A model generated the notes under the pieces. The model had not been told where the DNA came from, did not search any database, and was given only the letters and a program-made list of their open reading frames with translations. Both the position numbers and the translations under genes were made by a program. DNA of 9,945 bases, from assembly GCA_030612225.1 (NCBI GenBank), contig JAUWOH010000091.1, positions 1 to 9,945 on the forward strand. The letters run 5' to 3'. The DNA is from Desulfobacteraceae bacterium (lineage in GTDB: Bacteria; Desulfobacterota; Desulfobacteria; Desulfobacterales; JAUWMJ01). Below, piece by piece: positions 1-5,294 of this stretch (positions are counted from its first letter, which is position 1; every line of letters starts with the position of its first letter).

Positions 1-273
1 ACAAAGCTTCCTGACGGGCCGGACCGTCTGTCTCTTCTTATGGGCACACTTTTAGTTAAACGAATAAAGGTTCAGGGATTCATTATTTTTGATGATTATG
101 GCCACCGCTACGACGAATTTGCAAAAGATATGTCTCAATGGTTAAGCACAGGGCAGATAAAATACCGTGAGCACTTGGTTGATGGGTTAGAGAATGCACC
201 TAAAGCCTTTATCGGCATGTTAGACGGTCAGAACTTCGGTAAATTAGTTATCCGGGTTAATGACGAACACTAA
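1..273 (+). CDS. CurA-like NADP-dependent oxidoreductase, C-terminal part
   Basis: This is the 3' end of a gene whose start lies outside the window; the frame is open from base 1 and ends in TAA at 271-273. The visible 90 residues match the C-terminus of the zinc-independent medium-chain dehydrogenase/reductases of the curcumin reductase (CurA) and leukotriene B4 dehydrogenase type, which reduce C=C bonds in alpha,beta-unsaturated ketones with NADPH in the cytoplasm. Supporting segments are KRIKVQGFIIFD, a hallmark block of this family, then KYREHLVDGLENAP and the final block FGKLVIRV. An ATG at 40 is internal (LLMGTLL) and is not the start, because the homologous region continues upstream of it. 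The substrate cannot be told from this fragment. Confidence 0.85.
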   Translation, partial: TKLPDGPDRLSLLMGTLLVKRIKVQGFIIFDDYGHRYDEFAKDMSQWLSTGQIKYREHLVDGLENAPKAFIGMLDGQNFGKLVIRVNDEH

Positions 274-293
274 TTTATTTTTTAAAAAAGGGG

Positions 294-320
294 TTCTTCT
301 CCAATTTGGTTGGAGAAGAG
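294..320 (+). terminator. Stem-loop after the CurA-like gene
   Basis: CTTCTCCAA (296-304) and TTGGAGAAG (310-318) form a perfect 9-bp stem with a 5-base loop; one further A-T pair and a G-T wobble extend it. It lies about 20 bases past the stop codon, where a terminator would be expected. A run of T is missing on the + side, so a Rho-independent terminator is not assured. An A/T-rich stretch (TTTTTTAAAAAAG) just upstream could serve as the U-tract for a transcript coming from the right. Confidence 0.35.
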
Positions 321-452
321 GATTCCAGGATTCAAGGGGTCCAGGCTTCGCCTTCGGCTACGCACGGCCAGCAAGGGTTCAAGTGAATGCAAACGGCTTG
401 ATATAGATGGCATAAACACTTACGTTTTCTCTGCCTTTACTCCTTAATATTT

Positions 453-740
453 TTAAATATCATCCGGCATCAACTGTGCACCATGAATGACCGCCACCAC
501 ATCGATTCGATCCGGCTTTATGCGGTAAATAATCCGGTATGGTTTTTCTATCAGTTCCCGGATATCTTCGGTATCATATTCCGGCACCTTACGCCCTGAA
601 TAGGGCTGACAGGCGATTTATTCGGAACGTCGGGTAATTTTGTCCACCGTCCGTTTGGCGTAGGTGGGAGAATTAAGGCCAATGTATTCGTAAATGTTGG
701 CAAGATGGCTGATAGCGTTTATAGTCCAGTGTGCTTTCAT
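453..740 (-). pseudogene. ParE/RelE-family toxin interrupted by a stop codon
   Basis: Read on the minus strand from ATG at 740 this is a 95-codon frame ending in TAA at 453-455, the usual length of a ParE/RelE toxin. The first 40 residues (MKAHWTINAISHLANIYEYI, then a TYAKRTVDKI helix) match the N-terminal helical hairpin of the family. The second half (YDTEDIRELIEKPYRIIYRI, then IDVVAVIHGAQ) gives the C-terminal beta-sheet. Codon 41 is TAA (618-620), where a CAA Gln codon would fit the context, so one C-to-T change explains it. The start overlaps the stop of the upstream antitoxin by 4 bases (ATGA), so the gene was translationally coupled. The truncated 40-residue product would lack the sheet that carries ribosome or gyrase contacts and is presumably inert, unless the stop is read through. 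Confidence 0.8.
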
Positions 741-925
741 TCGGTCAGCCCAAATCTTTTGCGTACTTCCTTCACATCAACAGTTCTGCCTTCATCGCTG
801 TTTTTAATCCCTGCTTCAATTGTCTGACGTACATAGATTTGGTACATCAAATCATCCCAGGTAGCTTTGTCAGGCAATTTTTCTAAAAGACGGTGAGCTT
901 CCTGTTTTATGTTTTCGGTTTGCAT
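737..925 (-). CDS. Short antitoxin, partner of the broken ParE/RelE toxin
   Basis: This is a 62-residue, highly charged protein starting at ATG 925 with a good ribosome binding site (AAGGAG about 10 bases upstream). It reads MQTENIKQEAHRLLEKLPDK, then WDDLMYQIYVRQTIEAG, and ends KEVRKRFGLTE. This architecture is typical of the small single-helix antitoxins encoded directly before ParE/RelE toxins in many Desulfobacterota, cyanobacteria and other bacteria. Its stop codon overlaps the toxin start (ATGA). The antitoxin itself is intact although its toxin carries a nonsense codon, so it may persist as an orphan antitoxin. It lies 35 bases downstream of the YafQ-like gene and could be co-transcribed with it. 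I cannot assign it to a named antitoxin superfamily with certainty. Confidence 0.75.
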   Translation of the reverse strand: MQTENIKQEAHRLLEKLPDKATWDDLMYQIYVRQTIEAGIKNSDEGRTVDVKEVRKRFGLTE

Positions 926-960
926 GTGCTTATCTCCTTATTGTGAATTTTTATTTATTT

Positions 961-1230
961 TTAACCGAACTGGTCTGAATTGCTGCCGTTTCGAACAAGA
1001 CAAAGTTCGCTTCCTTCGATTCTATAAATCAAAAGCCAGTCAGGCTCTATATGACATTCTCTGCAATCCTTTAATATGCCTTTTAATCTGTGGTCTTTAC
1101 ATTTTGCAGGTAATTTTTCTCCAGCTACTAACAGCACGATTACTTCTTTTAACTTCTCAAAATCTTTATTGCGCTTTTTGATACGCTTGACGTCTCTTTT
1201 AAATTGAGTATCGCGTCTTATTGATCGCAT
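961..1230 (-). CDS. yafQ: YafQ-family mRNA interferase toxin with altered active site
   Basis: This 89-residue protein belongs to the YafQ branch of the RelE superfamily, ribosome-dependent endoribonucleases that cut mRNA in the A site. The family signature is clear: KDHRLKG (His47), then CHIEPDWLLIYRI with His60, Asp64 and Trp65, matching H50, H63, D67 and W68 of E. coli YafQ. The fourth catalytic residue, H87 in E. coli, sits in a C-terminal R-T-G-(S/T)-H block; here the block reads RNGSNSDQF, so the His is Asn84 (codon AAT at 981-979) and the Thr is Asn81. H87 is important for RNA cleavage in E. coli, so this toxin may be catalytically weak or dead. The start ATG lies 3 bases past the antitoxin stop, as expected for a coupled dinJ-yafQ pair. 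Confidence 0.88.
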   Translation of the reverse strand: MRSIRRDTQFKRDVKRIKKRNKDFEKLKEVIVLLVAGEKLPAKCKDHRLKGILKDCRECHIEPDWLLIYRIEGSELCLVRNGSNSDQFG

Positions 1231-1233
1231 TCG

Positions 1234-1497
1234 CTAAATCCCAAGATCCTCAAACAATTCATCAGACGAAGAAAAGGTTTTACCTTTTCCCTGCCTTGAA
1301 TTTTCAATTGCCCTCATAGTTTTTTCATTTGGAACATGCAGTTCAAATGGCAGGCCTCTGCTGGCAATAACTTGCCGATAAAACAGTTCAAACGATTTTG
1401 ATACAGATAGTCCTAATCCACCGAGGATTTCTTCTGCCTGTTTTTTAATTATTGGATCTATCAGCGCTCTTGCGGATGCTGTTTTTGTTGTTCCCAT
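1234..1497 (-). CDS. dinJ: RelB/DinJ-family antitoxin
   Basis: This 87-residue protein has the RelB/DinJ layout. An N-terminal ribbon-helix-helix DNA-binding domain (ASARALIDPIIKKQAEEILG, followed by GLSVSKSFELFYRQVI) is followed by a link containing the family's G-LPFEL motif (residues about 49-53). The C-terminal half (AIENSRQGKGKTFSSSDELF) would wrap around the toxin. It neutralises the YafQ-like protein encoded 3 bases downstream and should autorepress the operon as a DinJ-YafQ complex. The start is well supported: AAGGAGG lies 6-7 bases before the ATG, and a perfect inverted repeat lies directly upstream. It appears intact, in contrast to the altered active site of its toxin. Confidence 0.9.
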   Translation of the reverse strand: MGTTKTASARALIDPIIKKQAEEILGGLGLSVSKSFELFYRQVIASRGLPFELHVPNEKTMRAIENSRQGKGKTFSSSDELFEDLGI

Positions 1498-1514
1498 TGC
1501 AAACCTCCTTGGTT

Positions 1515-1537
1515 ATATGGCATACAATATGCCATAT
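1515..1537. promoter_or_regulatory. Perfect palindromic operator of the dinJ-yafQ operon
   Basis: Two perfect 10-base arms, ATATGGCATA (1515-1524) and TATGCCATAT (1528-1537), are separated by three bases. The palindrome lies 18 bases upstream of the dinJ start and overlaps the likely promoter. This is the position and symmetry expected for the site bound by the ribbon-helix-helix domain of a RelB/DinJ dimer, which gives autorepression that varies with the toxin:antitoxin ratio. The operator role is inferred; the repeat is seen directly. Confidence 0.8.
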
Positions 1538-1554
1538 TATATTTGAAAAGTCAA
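1526..1554 (-). promoter_or_regulatory. Probable sigma-70 promoter of the tandem TA array
   Basis: On the minus strand TTGACT (1554-1549) is followed after 17 bases by CATATT (1531-1526), a fair -35/-10 pair. A perfect TATAAT (1541-1536) also lies here but has no good -35 at the right distance. Both possible -10 boxes fall within or touch the palindromic operator, so binding there would block RNA polymerase. No separate strong promoter is evident in the 35 bases before the second antitoxin, so this one may drive all four genes. Confidence 0.55.
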
Positions 1555-1560
1555 GTTAAC

Positions 1561-1779
1561 TTTGATGGCTAAGTAAAAAGGCTCATCTACTGCGTTGTAG
1601 CGATTTTTCAGGAACTCGACATACTATATCGTATAGTCTCATCCCTGAAAAACCGCTACGCCTTTTTATCCCGCTGATTTTTAGCGGGGGTATATGAGCC
1701 TTTTTACTTAGCCATCCGGCTCTTATCCAAAGACTTTTTACGAAACCGCCTAAATAGGACTTTTTACGAGTTCATCAAA
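1561..1779. mobile_element. MITE-like non-coding element, copy 1
   Basis: A 219-bp stretch without coding potential begins TTTGATGG and ends CATCAAA. It contains a perfect 23-bp inverted repeat (1564-1586 with 1694-1716). Nested inside is a 16-bp inverted repeat with one mismatch (1597-1612 with 1644-1659) around a small ACTATA/TATAGT palindrome. A separate CCCGCT/AGCGGG hairpin lies at 1670-1688. The right end carries GACTTTTTACGA twice (1732 and 1758). A diverged relative sharing the ends, the TTATCCCGCT...TTTTTAGCGG module and the right-end block occurs at 6690-6889. No transposase is present, so this is best described as a miniature inverted-repeat or foldback element mobilised in trans. 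No clear target-site duplication was found. Confidence 0.6.
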
Positions 1780-1802
1780 ATTGTTATTTTGCTGATAATT
1801 AA

Positions 1803-1854
1803 ATACATTTATGTATATTTTATACTTTTATATTACATAATTGTATTTTACAAT
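1803..1854. promoter_or_regulatory. Candidate enhancer sites upstream of the glnK promoter
   Basis: In a very A/T-rich stretch about 90-145 bases before the -24 element there are inverted repeats: ATACAT/ATGTAT (1803-1816, 2-base spacer) and ATTGTA/TACAAT (1840-1854, 3-base spacer), with TACA/TGTA (1834-1845) overlapping the latter. This is where the activator of a sigma-54 promoter normally binds. The arms are not the classical NtrC site (TGCACC/GGTGCA), so the activator is unknown. High A/T content alone could also produce such repeats. Confidence 0.35.
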
Positions 1855-1945
1855 ATCACAGTATTTTCCTTCCTGTAATTAATTAAATCAAATTTAATCT
1901 ATGTTTAATAGTACTTAGACCGCTTTGACAGTTTATCTAACTGTT

Positions 1946-1961
1946 TGGCACGCACCTTGCT
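1946..1961 (+). promoter_or_regulatory. Sigma-54 promoter of glnK-amtB
   Basis: The sequence TGGCAC (1946-1951), a 5-base spacer, then TTGCT (1957-1961) matches the RpoN -24/-12 consensus at every key base (GG and GC ten bases apart). Transcription should start near 1972, leaving a leader of about 77 bases before glnK. Sigma-54 control of a glnK-amtB operon is the standard arrangement for nitrogen limitation and requires an ATP-driven enhancer-binding protein of the NtrC type. Confidence 0.92.
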
Positions 1962-2049
1962 GTACGCTTAACTGAACGTTCATTAAGGCTAATCAAAGCA
2001 AATTTATTGGATTAATTTGGTAGCAACATACAAAAAAAGGAGCTCGTAA

Positions 2050-2388
2050 ATGAAGAAAATTGAAGCAATTATTAAACCGTTTAAGCTCGACGATGTTAAG
2101 GACGCCTTGAGCCGTTTGGGTGTAAAAGGAATGACTTTAAGCGAAGTTAAAGGGTTCGGCCGCCAACGTGGCCACAAGGAAACATACCGCGGAGCTGAAT
2201 ACCAGGTAGATTTTGTACCCAAAGTAAAAATCGAACTTGTTATAGAAGCTTCCATGACTGATCAGGTCGTTTCCACAATTTCCGAAAAGGCTAGCACAGG
2301 AAAAATAGGCGACGGCAAGATTTTCGTATTACCGGTGGAGGAGGCTATTCGACTCAGAACCGGAGAAACAGGCAAAGAGGCCATCTAA
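2050..2388 (+). CDS. glnK: Nitrogen regulatory P-II protein GlnK
   Basis: This 112-residue protein has exactly the usual P-II length. It is a trimeric cytoplasmic sensor of 2-oxoglutarate and ATP/ADP that plugs AmtB when nitrogen is sufficient. It opens MKKIEAIIKPFKLDDVKDAL. The T-loop (about residues 37-55) contains Tyr51 in RGAEYQVDF, the uridylylation site of proteobacterial P-II proteins. The C-terminal signature TGKIGDGKIFVLPVEEAIRLRTG (residues about 83-105) forms the nucleotide-binding B and C loops. The start is set by AAGGAG 8 bases upstream. It is followed after 24 bases by amtB, so the pair is an operon under the sigma-54 promoter at 1946. GlnB is the alternative name; the amtB linkage favours GlnK. 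Confidence 0.97.
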   Translation: MKKIEAIIKPFKLDDVKDALSRLGVKGMTLSEVKGFGRQRGHKETYRGAEYQVDFVPKVKIELVIEASMTDQVVSTISEKASTGKIGDGKIFVLPVEEAIRLRTGETGKEAI

Positions 2389-2412
2389 ATTTTTAAAAGG
2401 AGGAAATAAAAG

Positions 2413-3747
2413 ATGAAGAAAAGAATAGCTTTGACATTATTACTCACAACTATAGGCCTTTCCAGTGTTTGGGCCGGAGATGAGCCTCCAACGGTTTTTT
2501 CAAACAAAAACGCTATTGACCTGGTACAATTCCATGCAGATTATATGTGGACACTGATTGCAGCAGCTCTTGTATTTTTTATGCAGGCAGGATTTGCCTT
2601 GGTGGAATGCGGTTTTACACGAGCAAAGAATTCAATTAACATCATGATGAAAAATCTGATGGATTTTTCCATAGGATCACTTGCATTCTGGGCCATAGGC
2701 TTTGGTATTATGTTTGGTGTTACACAGACAGGGTGGTTCGGCACTTCAGGATTTTTCTTAAGTGATTTTACGCCCGGTGGTGATCCTTGGGTTCTGGCCT
2801 TTTGGATGTTTCAGGTTGTCTTTTGTGCAACTGCCGCTACAATCGTATCAGGTGCGATGGCTGAAAGAACTAAATTTACCGGATATCTTCTGTACAGCAT
2901 TTTGATAAGTGCTTTAATTTACCCTGTTTTTGGAAGCTGGGCATGGGGAGGCCTTTTTAATGGAGAAGGCTGGCTCGAAAAGCTGGGCTTTATTGATTTT
3001 GCCGGCTCTACCGTGGTTCACTCCGTTGGTGGGTGGGCTGGCCTGGCAGGTGCCATAGTGCTTGGTCCGCGCCTTGGCAAGTACATAAAAGGCGAGGGGA
3101 TAAAACCGATTCTTGGCCACAACATGCCTTTGGCGGCCCTTGGTGTATTTATCCTGTGGCTGGGATGGTTCGGGTTCAACCCGGGATCTACCACAGCAGC
3201 TAATAAGGATATCGCCTTAATATTTGTCAACACCAACCTTGCTGCAGCAGCCGGCGCTGTTCTGGCAATGTTTACCTCATGGATCAAGTTCGGAAAACCG
3301 GAAATAGGCATGAGTCTTAACGGAGGCCTGGCCGGTCTGGTGGCCATTACCGCTCCTTGTGCAACGGTTTCTCCATTGAGCGCTGTTATAATTGGAGCCA
3401 TTGCCGGAATCATAGTTGTCTTTTCAGTTATCTTCTTTGACCGCATTAAGATTGATGATCCGGTAGGTGCCATATCAGTGCACGGTGTCAACGGTGCATG
3501 GGGTACCCTGGCAGCAGGTATTTTCAACATGGGCGGAACTTCTGCCAAGATCATAGGAGTTCAGCTTCTCGGTATAGGTGCATGCTTTATCTGGACTTTT
3601 GGAGCATCATTTATCATGTTCAAGCTGATTGATAAGACAATAGTCCTGAGGGTTTCACCTGAAGAAGAAGTAGAAGGGCTCGATTTCACGGAACATGGTG
3701 GTAATTCCTACCCTGACTTTGAAGTTTCATCATATGCACAGCAATAA
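2413..3747 (+). CDS. amtB: Ammonium transporter AmtB
   Basis: This 444-residue inner-membrane channel of the Amt/Mep/Rh family conducts ammonium into the cell as a homotrimer. A cleavable signal peptide (MKKRIALTLLLTTIGLSSVWA, cut near residue 21) precedes about 11 membrane helices, as in E. coli AmtB. Family landmarks are visible: the RAKN block (70-73), GAMAERTKF (148-155), D195 in FIDFAGSTVVHSVGG with pore His203, WFGFNPGS (252-259), and the second pore His357 in AISVHGVNGAWG. The cytoplasmic tail is short and acidic (PEEEVEGLDFTEHGG). A good ribosome binding site (AAGGAGG at 2397-2403) precedes the ATG. Codons 80-119 are those duplicated in degraded form at 6971-7093. The protein appears complete and functional. 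Confidence 0.97.
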   Translation: MKKRIALTLLLTTIGLSSVWAGDEPPTVFSNKNAIDLVQFHADYMWTLIAAALVFFMQAGFALVECGFTRAKNSINIMMKNLMDFSIGSLAFWAIGFGIMFGVTQTGWFGTSGFFLSDFTPGGDPWVLAFWMFQVVFCATAATIVSGAMAERTKFTGYLLYSILISALIYPVFGSWAWGGLFNGEGWLEKLGFIDFAGSTVVHSVGGWAGLAGAIVLGPRLGKYIKGEGIKPILGHNMPLAALGVFILWLGWFGFNPGSTTAANKDIALIFVNTNLAAAAGAVLAMFTSWIKFGKPEIGMSLNGGLAGLVAITAPCATVSPLSAVIIGAIAGIIVVFSVIFFDRIKIDDPVGAISVHGVNGAWGTLAAGIFNMGGTSAKIIGVQLLGIGACFIWTFGASFIMFKLIDKTIVLRVSPEEEVEGLDFTEHGGNSYPDFEVSSYAQQ

Positions 3748-3754
3748 CATGTTT

Positions 3755-3789
3755 GGATTAGCTCATAGCTTACAGGGATTAGCTGATAG
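3755..3789 (+). repeat. Short direct repeat after amtB
   Basis: GGATTAGCTCATAG (3755-3768) is repeated with one mismatch as GGATTAGCTGATAG (3776-3789), a 21-base period, directly after the amtB stop codon. It has no coding potential. It may be part of the 3' untranslated region or the edge of an intergenic repeat; nothing further can be said. Confidence 0.5.
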
Positions 3790-3799
3790 GAAATATGTG

Positions 3800-3837
3800 C
3801 TTCTTGCCTGCTGCAAGCACGCCCGGCAGGCAAGAAG
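3800..3837. terminator. Strong hairpin ending the glnK-amtB transcript
   Basis: CTTCTTGCCTGC (3800-3811) pairs perfectly over 12 bases with GCAGGCAAGAAG (3826-3837), with a 14-base loop. It lies 53 bases after the amtB stop, so it probably ends or protects the operon mRNA. There is no T-run behind it, so it may act as a 3' end stabiliser rather than a classical intrinsic terminator. Confidence 0.55.
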
Positions 3838-3894
3838 TAATATCAAGTTTAAAATGGTGCATGCAAATCTTAGGAGAATCAAAAGTCCTGCTAA

Positions 3895-3978
3895 ATTCAA
3901 ACCCGCGTCGCTGACTATCCCTGTAAACGGGTGAAGAAGATCGAAGACGAGCTGATTCTTCAGAATTGTTTTCAATAA
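3895..3978 (+). pseudogene. Possible C-terminal gene remnant
   Basis: In the third + frame a 27-codon stretch without an ATG runs from a TAA at 3892 to TAA at 3976. It reads IQTRVADYPCKRVKKIEDEL and then ILQNCFQ. The amphipathic, charged composition looks more like a protein tail than chance translation, but no start, ribosome binding site or recognisable family is present. The rest of 3838-4010 is non-coding apart from a weak stem (3980-4008). I list it as a possible remnant at low confidence. Confidence 0.2.
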
Positions 3979-4012
3979 TTAACAGGCGGTGGATTTAGGC
4001 CGTTGTTAATAC

Positions 4013-4039
4013 TTGACAACTATTATAGGCTATTATAAG
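4013..4039 (+). promoter_or_regulatory. Probable sigma-70 promoter of the FmdE/NikL unit
   Basis: A perfect TTGACA (4013-4018) is followed after 15 bases by TATAAG (4034-4039). The octamer CTATTATA is present twice in tandem here (starting at 4020 and 4030), so the exact -10 is uncertain. Transcription from near 4046 would produce a leader of about 130 bases before the FmdE gene. Confidence 0.55.
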
Positions 4040-4045
4040 TTTGAA

Positions 4046-4156
4046 ATAATCAGGCACGAAGCCTGAAGTTTTTACAGTTCAATATTTTCGTAACTATAGC
4101 CACGAAGGCGATTTTTCAATGAAGAAAAATAATCCTTTCGTGGCTTTTTTATTTTT
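4046..4156 (+). ncRNA. Structured leader RNA / attenuator candidate
   Basis: Between the promoter at 4013 and the FmdE gene lies a leader with two hairpins. Hairpin 1 is TCAGGC/GCCTGA (4050-4055 with 4061-4066) with loop ACGAA, followed by AGTTTTT. Hairpin 2 is the terminator at 4099-4144. The bases CACGAA at 4055-4060, in the loop and closing pair of hairpin 1, are complementary to TTCGTG (4137-4142) in the 3' arm of the terminator, so an alternative pairing that would open the terminator is possible. This is the layout of an attenuator or riboswitch. It could instead be an independent small RNA of about 110 bases. I see no match to the cobalamin, Moco or NiCo riboswitch cores, but I cannot run a covariance search. 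Confidence 0.45.
4099..4156 (+). terminator. Intrinsic terminator upstream of the FmdE gene
   Basis: GCCACGAAGG (4099-4108) pairs with CCTTTCGTGGC (4134-4144) with one bulged base. The stem continues inside through ATTTTTC/GAAAAAT (4111-4117 with 4124-4130), and the run TTTTTTATTTTT follows at 4145-4156. This is a textbook Rho-independent terminator. It sits only 19 bases before the FmdE start codon, downstream of the only good promoter seen, so it must be conditional if that promoter serves the gene. Confidence 0.85.
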
Positions 4157-4175
4157 AGGTAATGGAGGGCTATAG

Positions 4176-5294
4176 ATGAAGAAAAAATTGACTATCATTT
4201 TGCTTTTGACATGGATTGTTTTCATTACAACAGAGCTTTGCGTGCTGGCCTGTGAGTTTGAAGAATACAGGGAGATAAAGTACAGCAAGGAAATGGTTCA
4301 GGCCATGAATGCTATTTTCAAGGCCCGTAATGAAATTGGTCTTGAAAAGGGAGATGAAAAGCTTCTGGTGTTGACAAATGCCGGATACGGAACAATTAAC
4401 GACACAACTACCGAAGCTTTTCTTGATATTATATCTAATGTAACCGCTTGCACAATGGGTACACGAAGCCTTTTGACGGTTCATACTCCGTTTTCCGAGC
4501 CATTGTGGTGTGCGCTGTACAGGAAAGATAATGCAAAACTGATTTTTTTTAAATGGCGCAAAAACGGTTTTAAACAGCAGAATCTTGATCTTTCCGCTGA
4601 TAAAATCATGCGACCTAAAGCCTGGAAGAAAGCAGCTTCAGGAATAGTCGGCGGTAAAACCTTATTTTCTCTTGTTACGATTTCTAATTGCTGGTCTGCC
4701 GGCAACTCATGGCCCATGCTGAAATTAGCTGAATTCCATAACCATATTTGTCCAGGCCTTAACTCCGGCAGCATAGCTGGGGAATATTTGAAAAAAAATC
4801 ACCCCCTGCGTAAAGGAGAAAAATATTGTTTCATAGCAGCGCCCCCTATTTGTGCTGCCGATGCTCTCCAGGTTATGTTTGATGCCACGGTAGGGAAAAG
4901 ATCAACATATGCTAAGGCTATGTCCAAACAAAAAGTTATGAAATATTCCGGAAAGTTGTGGTTTGACAATGCTCCTATATCGCCCCTGGTTGTTATTGCC
5001 ATGCGTGTAAATAAGAAGAGTAATTCTTGTGAAGGGGTTGTGATATGTATCGATTGGAAAAGTATGTTTGCTGATACCGGCATTGATTACCGGGATTTTG
5101 CTCCGCCTGGAGGAAAATCCAATCCTGTTTTTTTCATTTCAAGAGCAAGGCTGTCTCAGGAATTGGATTCTATGGATATGTCAAAAAAATTAAAATATAT
5201 AAAAGAAATTAAGAACTTCTTCGGGCAGGCAGCTTTGACTAAGAAACTGGCCGGTGAAGGCATCGATCCATATGCCGTTATCTGGGGTTTATAG
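4176..5294 (+). CDS. Secreted FmdE-domain protein
   Basis: This 372-residue exported protein has an FmdE (formylmethanofuran dehydrogenase subunit E) domain. The N-terminus is a signal sequence (MKKKLTIILLLTWIVFITTE...). The VLAC segment at Cys26 could be a lipobox, which would anchor it as a lipoprotein. The FmdE core begins at about residue 185 with FHNHICPG (His188, His190, Cys192) and continues with PPICAADALQVMFDATVGK (Cys226, then residues to 241). These His/Cys positions form the metal site in structurally known FmdE proteins. The N-terminal 150 residues contain a Gly-Tyr-Gly block (70-72) of unknown role. FmdE-domain proteins outside methanogens have no proven reaction; metal binding or delivery in the periplasm is the best guess and fits the NikL-like neighbour. 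GGAGGG lies 6 bases before the ATG. The start is also supported by the signal peptide. Confidence 0.85.
   Translation: MKKKLTIILLLTWIVFITTELCVLACEFEEYREIKYSKEMVQAMNAIFKARNEIGLEKGDEKLLVLTNAGYGTINDTTTEAFLDIISNVTACTMGTRSLLTVHTPFSEPLWCALYRKDNAKLIFFKWRKNGFKQQNLDLSADKIMRPKAWKKAASGIVGGKTLFSLVTISNCWSAGNSWPMLKLAEFHNHICPGLNSGSIAGEYLKKNHPLRKGEKYCFIAAPPICAADALQVMFDATVGKRSTYAKAMSKQKVMKYSGKLWFDNAPISPLVVIAMRVNKKSNSCEGVVICIDWKSMFADTGIDYRDFAPPGGKSNPVFFISRARLSQELDSMDMSKKLKYIKEIKNFFGQAALTKKLAGEGIDPYAVIWGL

Noticed and set aside
909..1181. A 90-codon + strand frame over the YafQ region
   Set aside because: It is antisense to the clear YafQ-family gene, Cys/Leu-rich by chance, and lacks a ribosome binding site.
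1561..1779. CRISPR array or tRNA in the repeat-rich stretch
   Set aside because: The repeats are inverted and nested, without regularly spaced direct repeats; no cloverleaf with a CCA end or T-arm motif is present here or elsewhere in the window.
3018..3554. A 178-codon open frame on the minus strand
   Set aside because: It is antisense to the well-conserved centre of amtB, Pro/Ala-rich without a recognisable fold, and has no ribosome binding site; it results from the codon use of amtB.
3763..3975. Hydrophobic 70-codon minus-strand frame after amtB
   Set aside because: It runs across the perfect 12-bp hairpin and the repeats and has no ribosome binding site; it is more likely non-coding.
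4046..4156. Assignment of the leader to a known riboswitch (cobalamin, Moco, NiCo)
   Set aside because: The leader is too short for a cobalamin riboswitch and I could not find the conserved cores of the others by eye; it is reported only as an unassigned structured leader.
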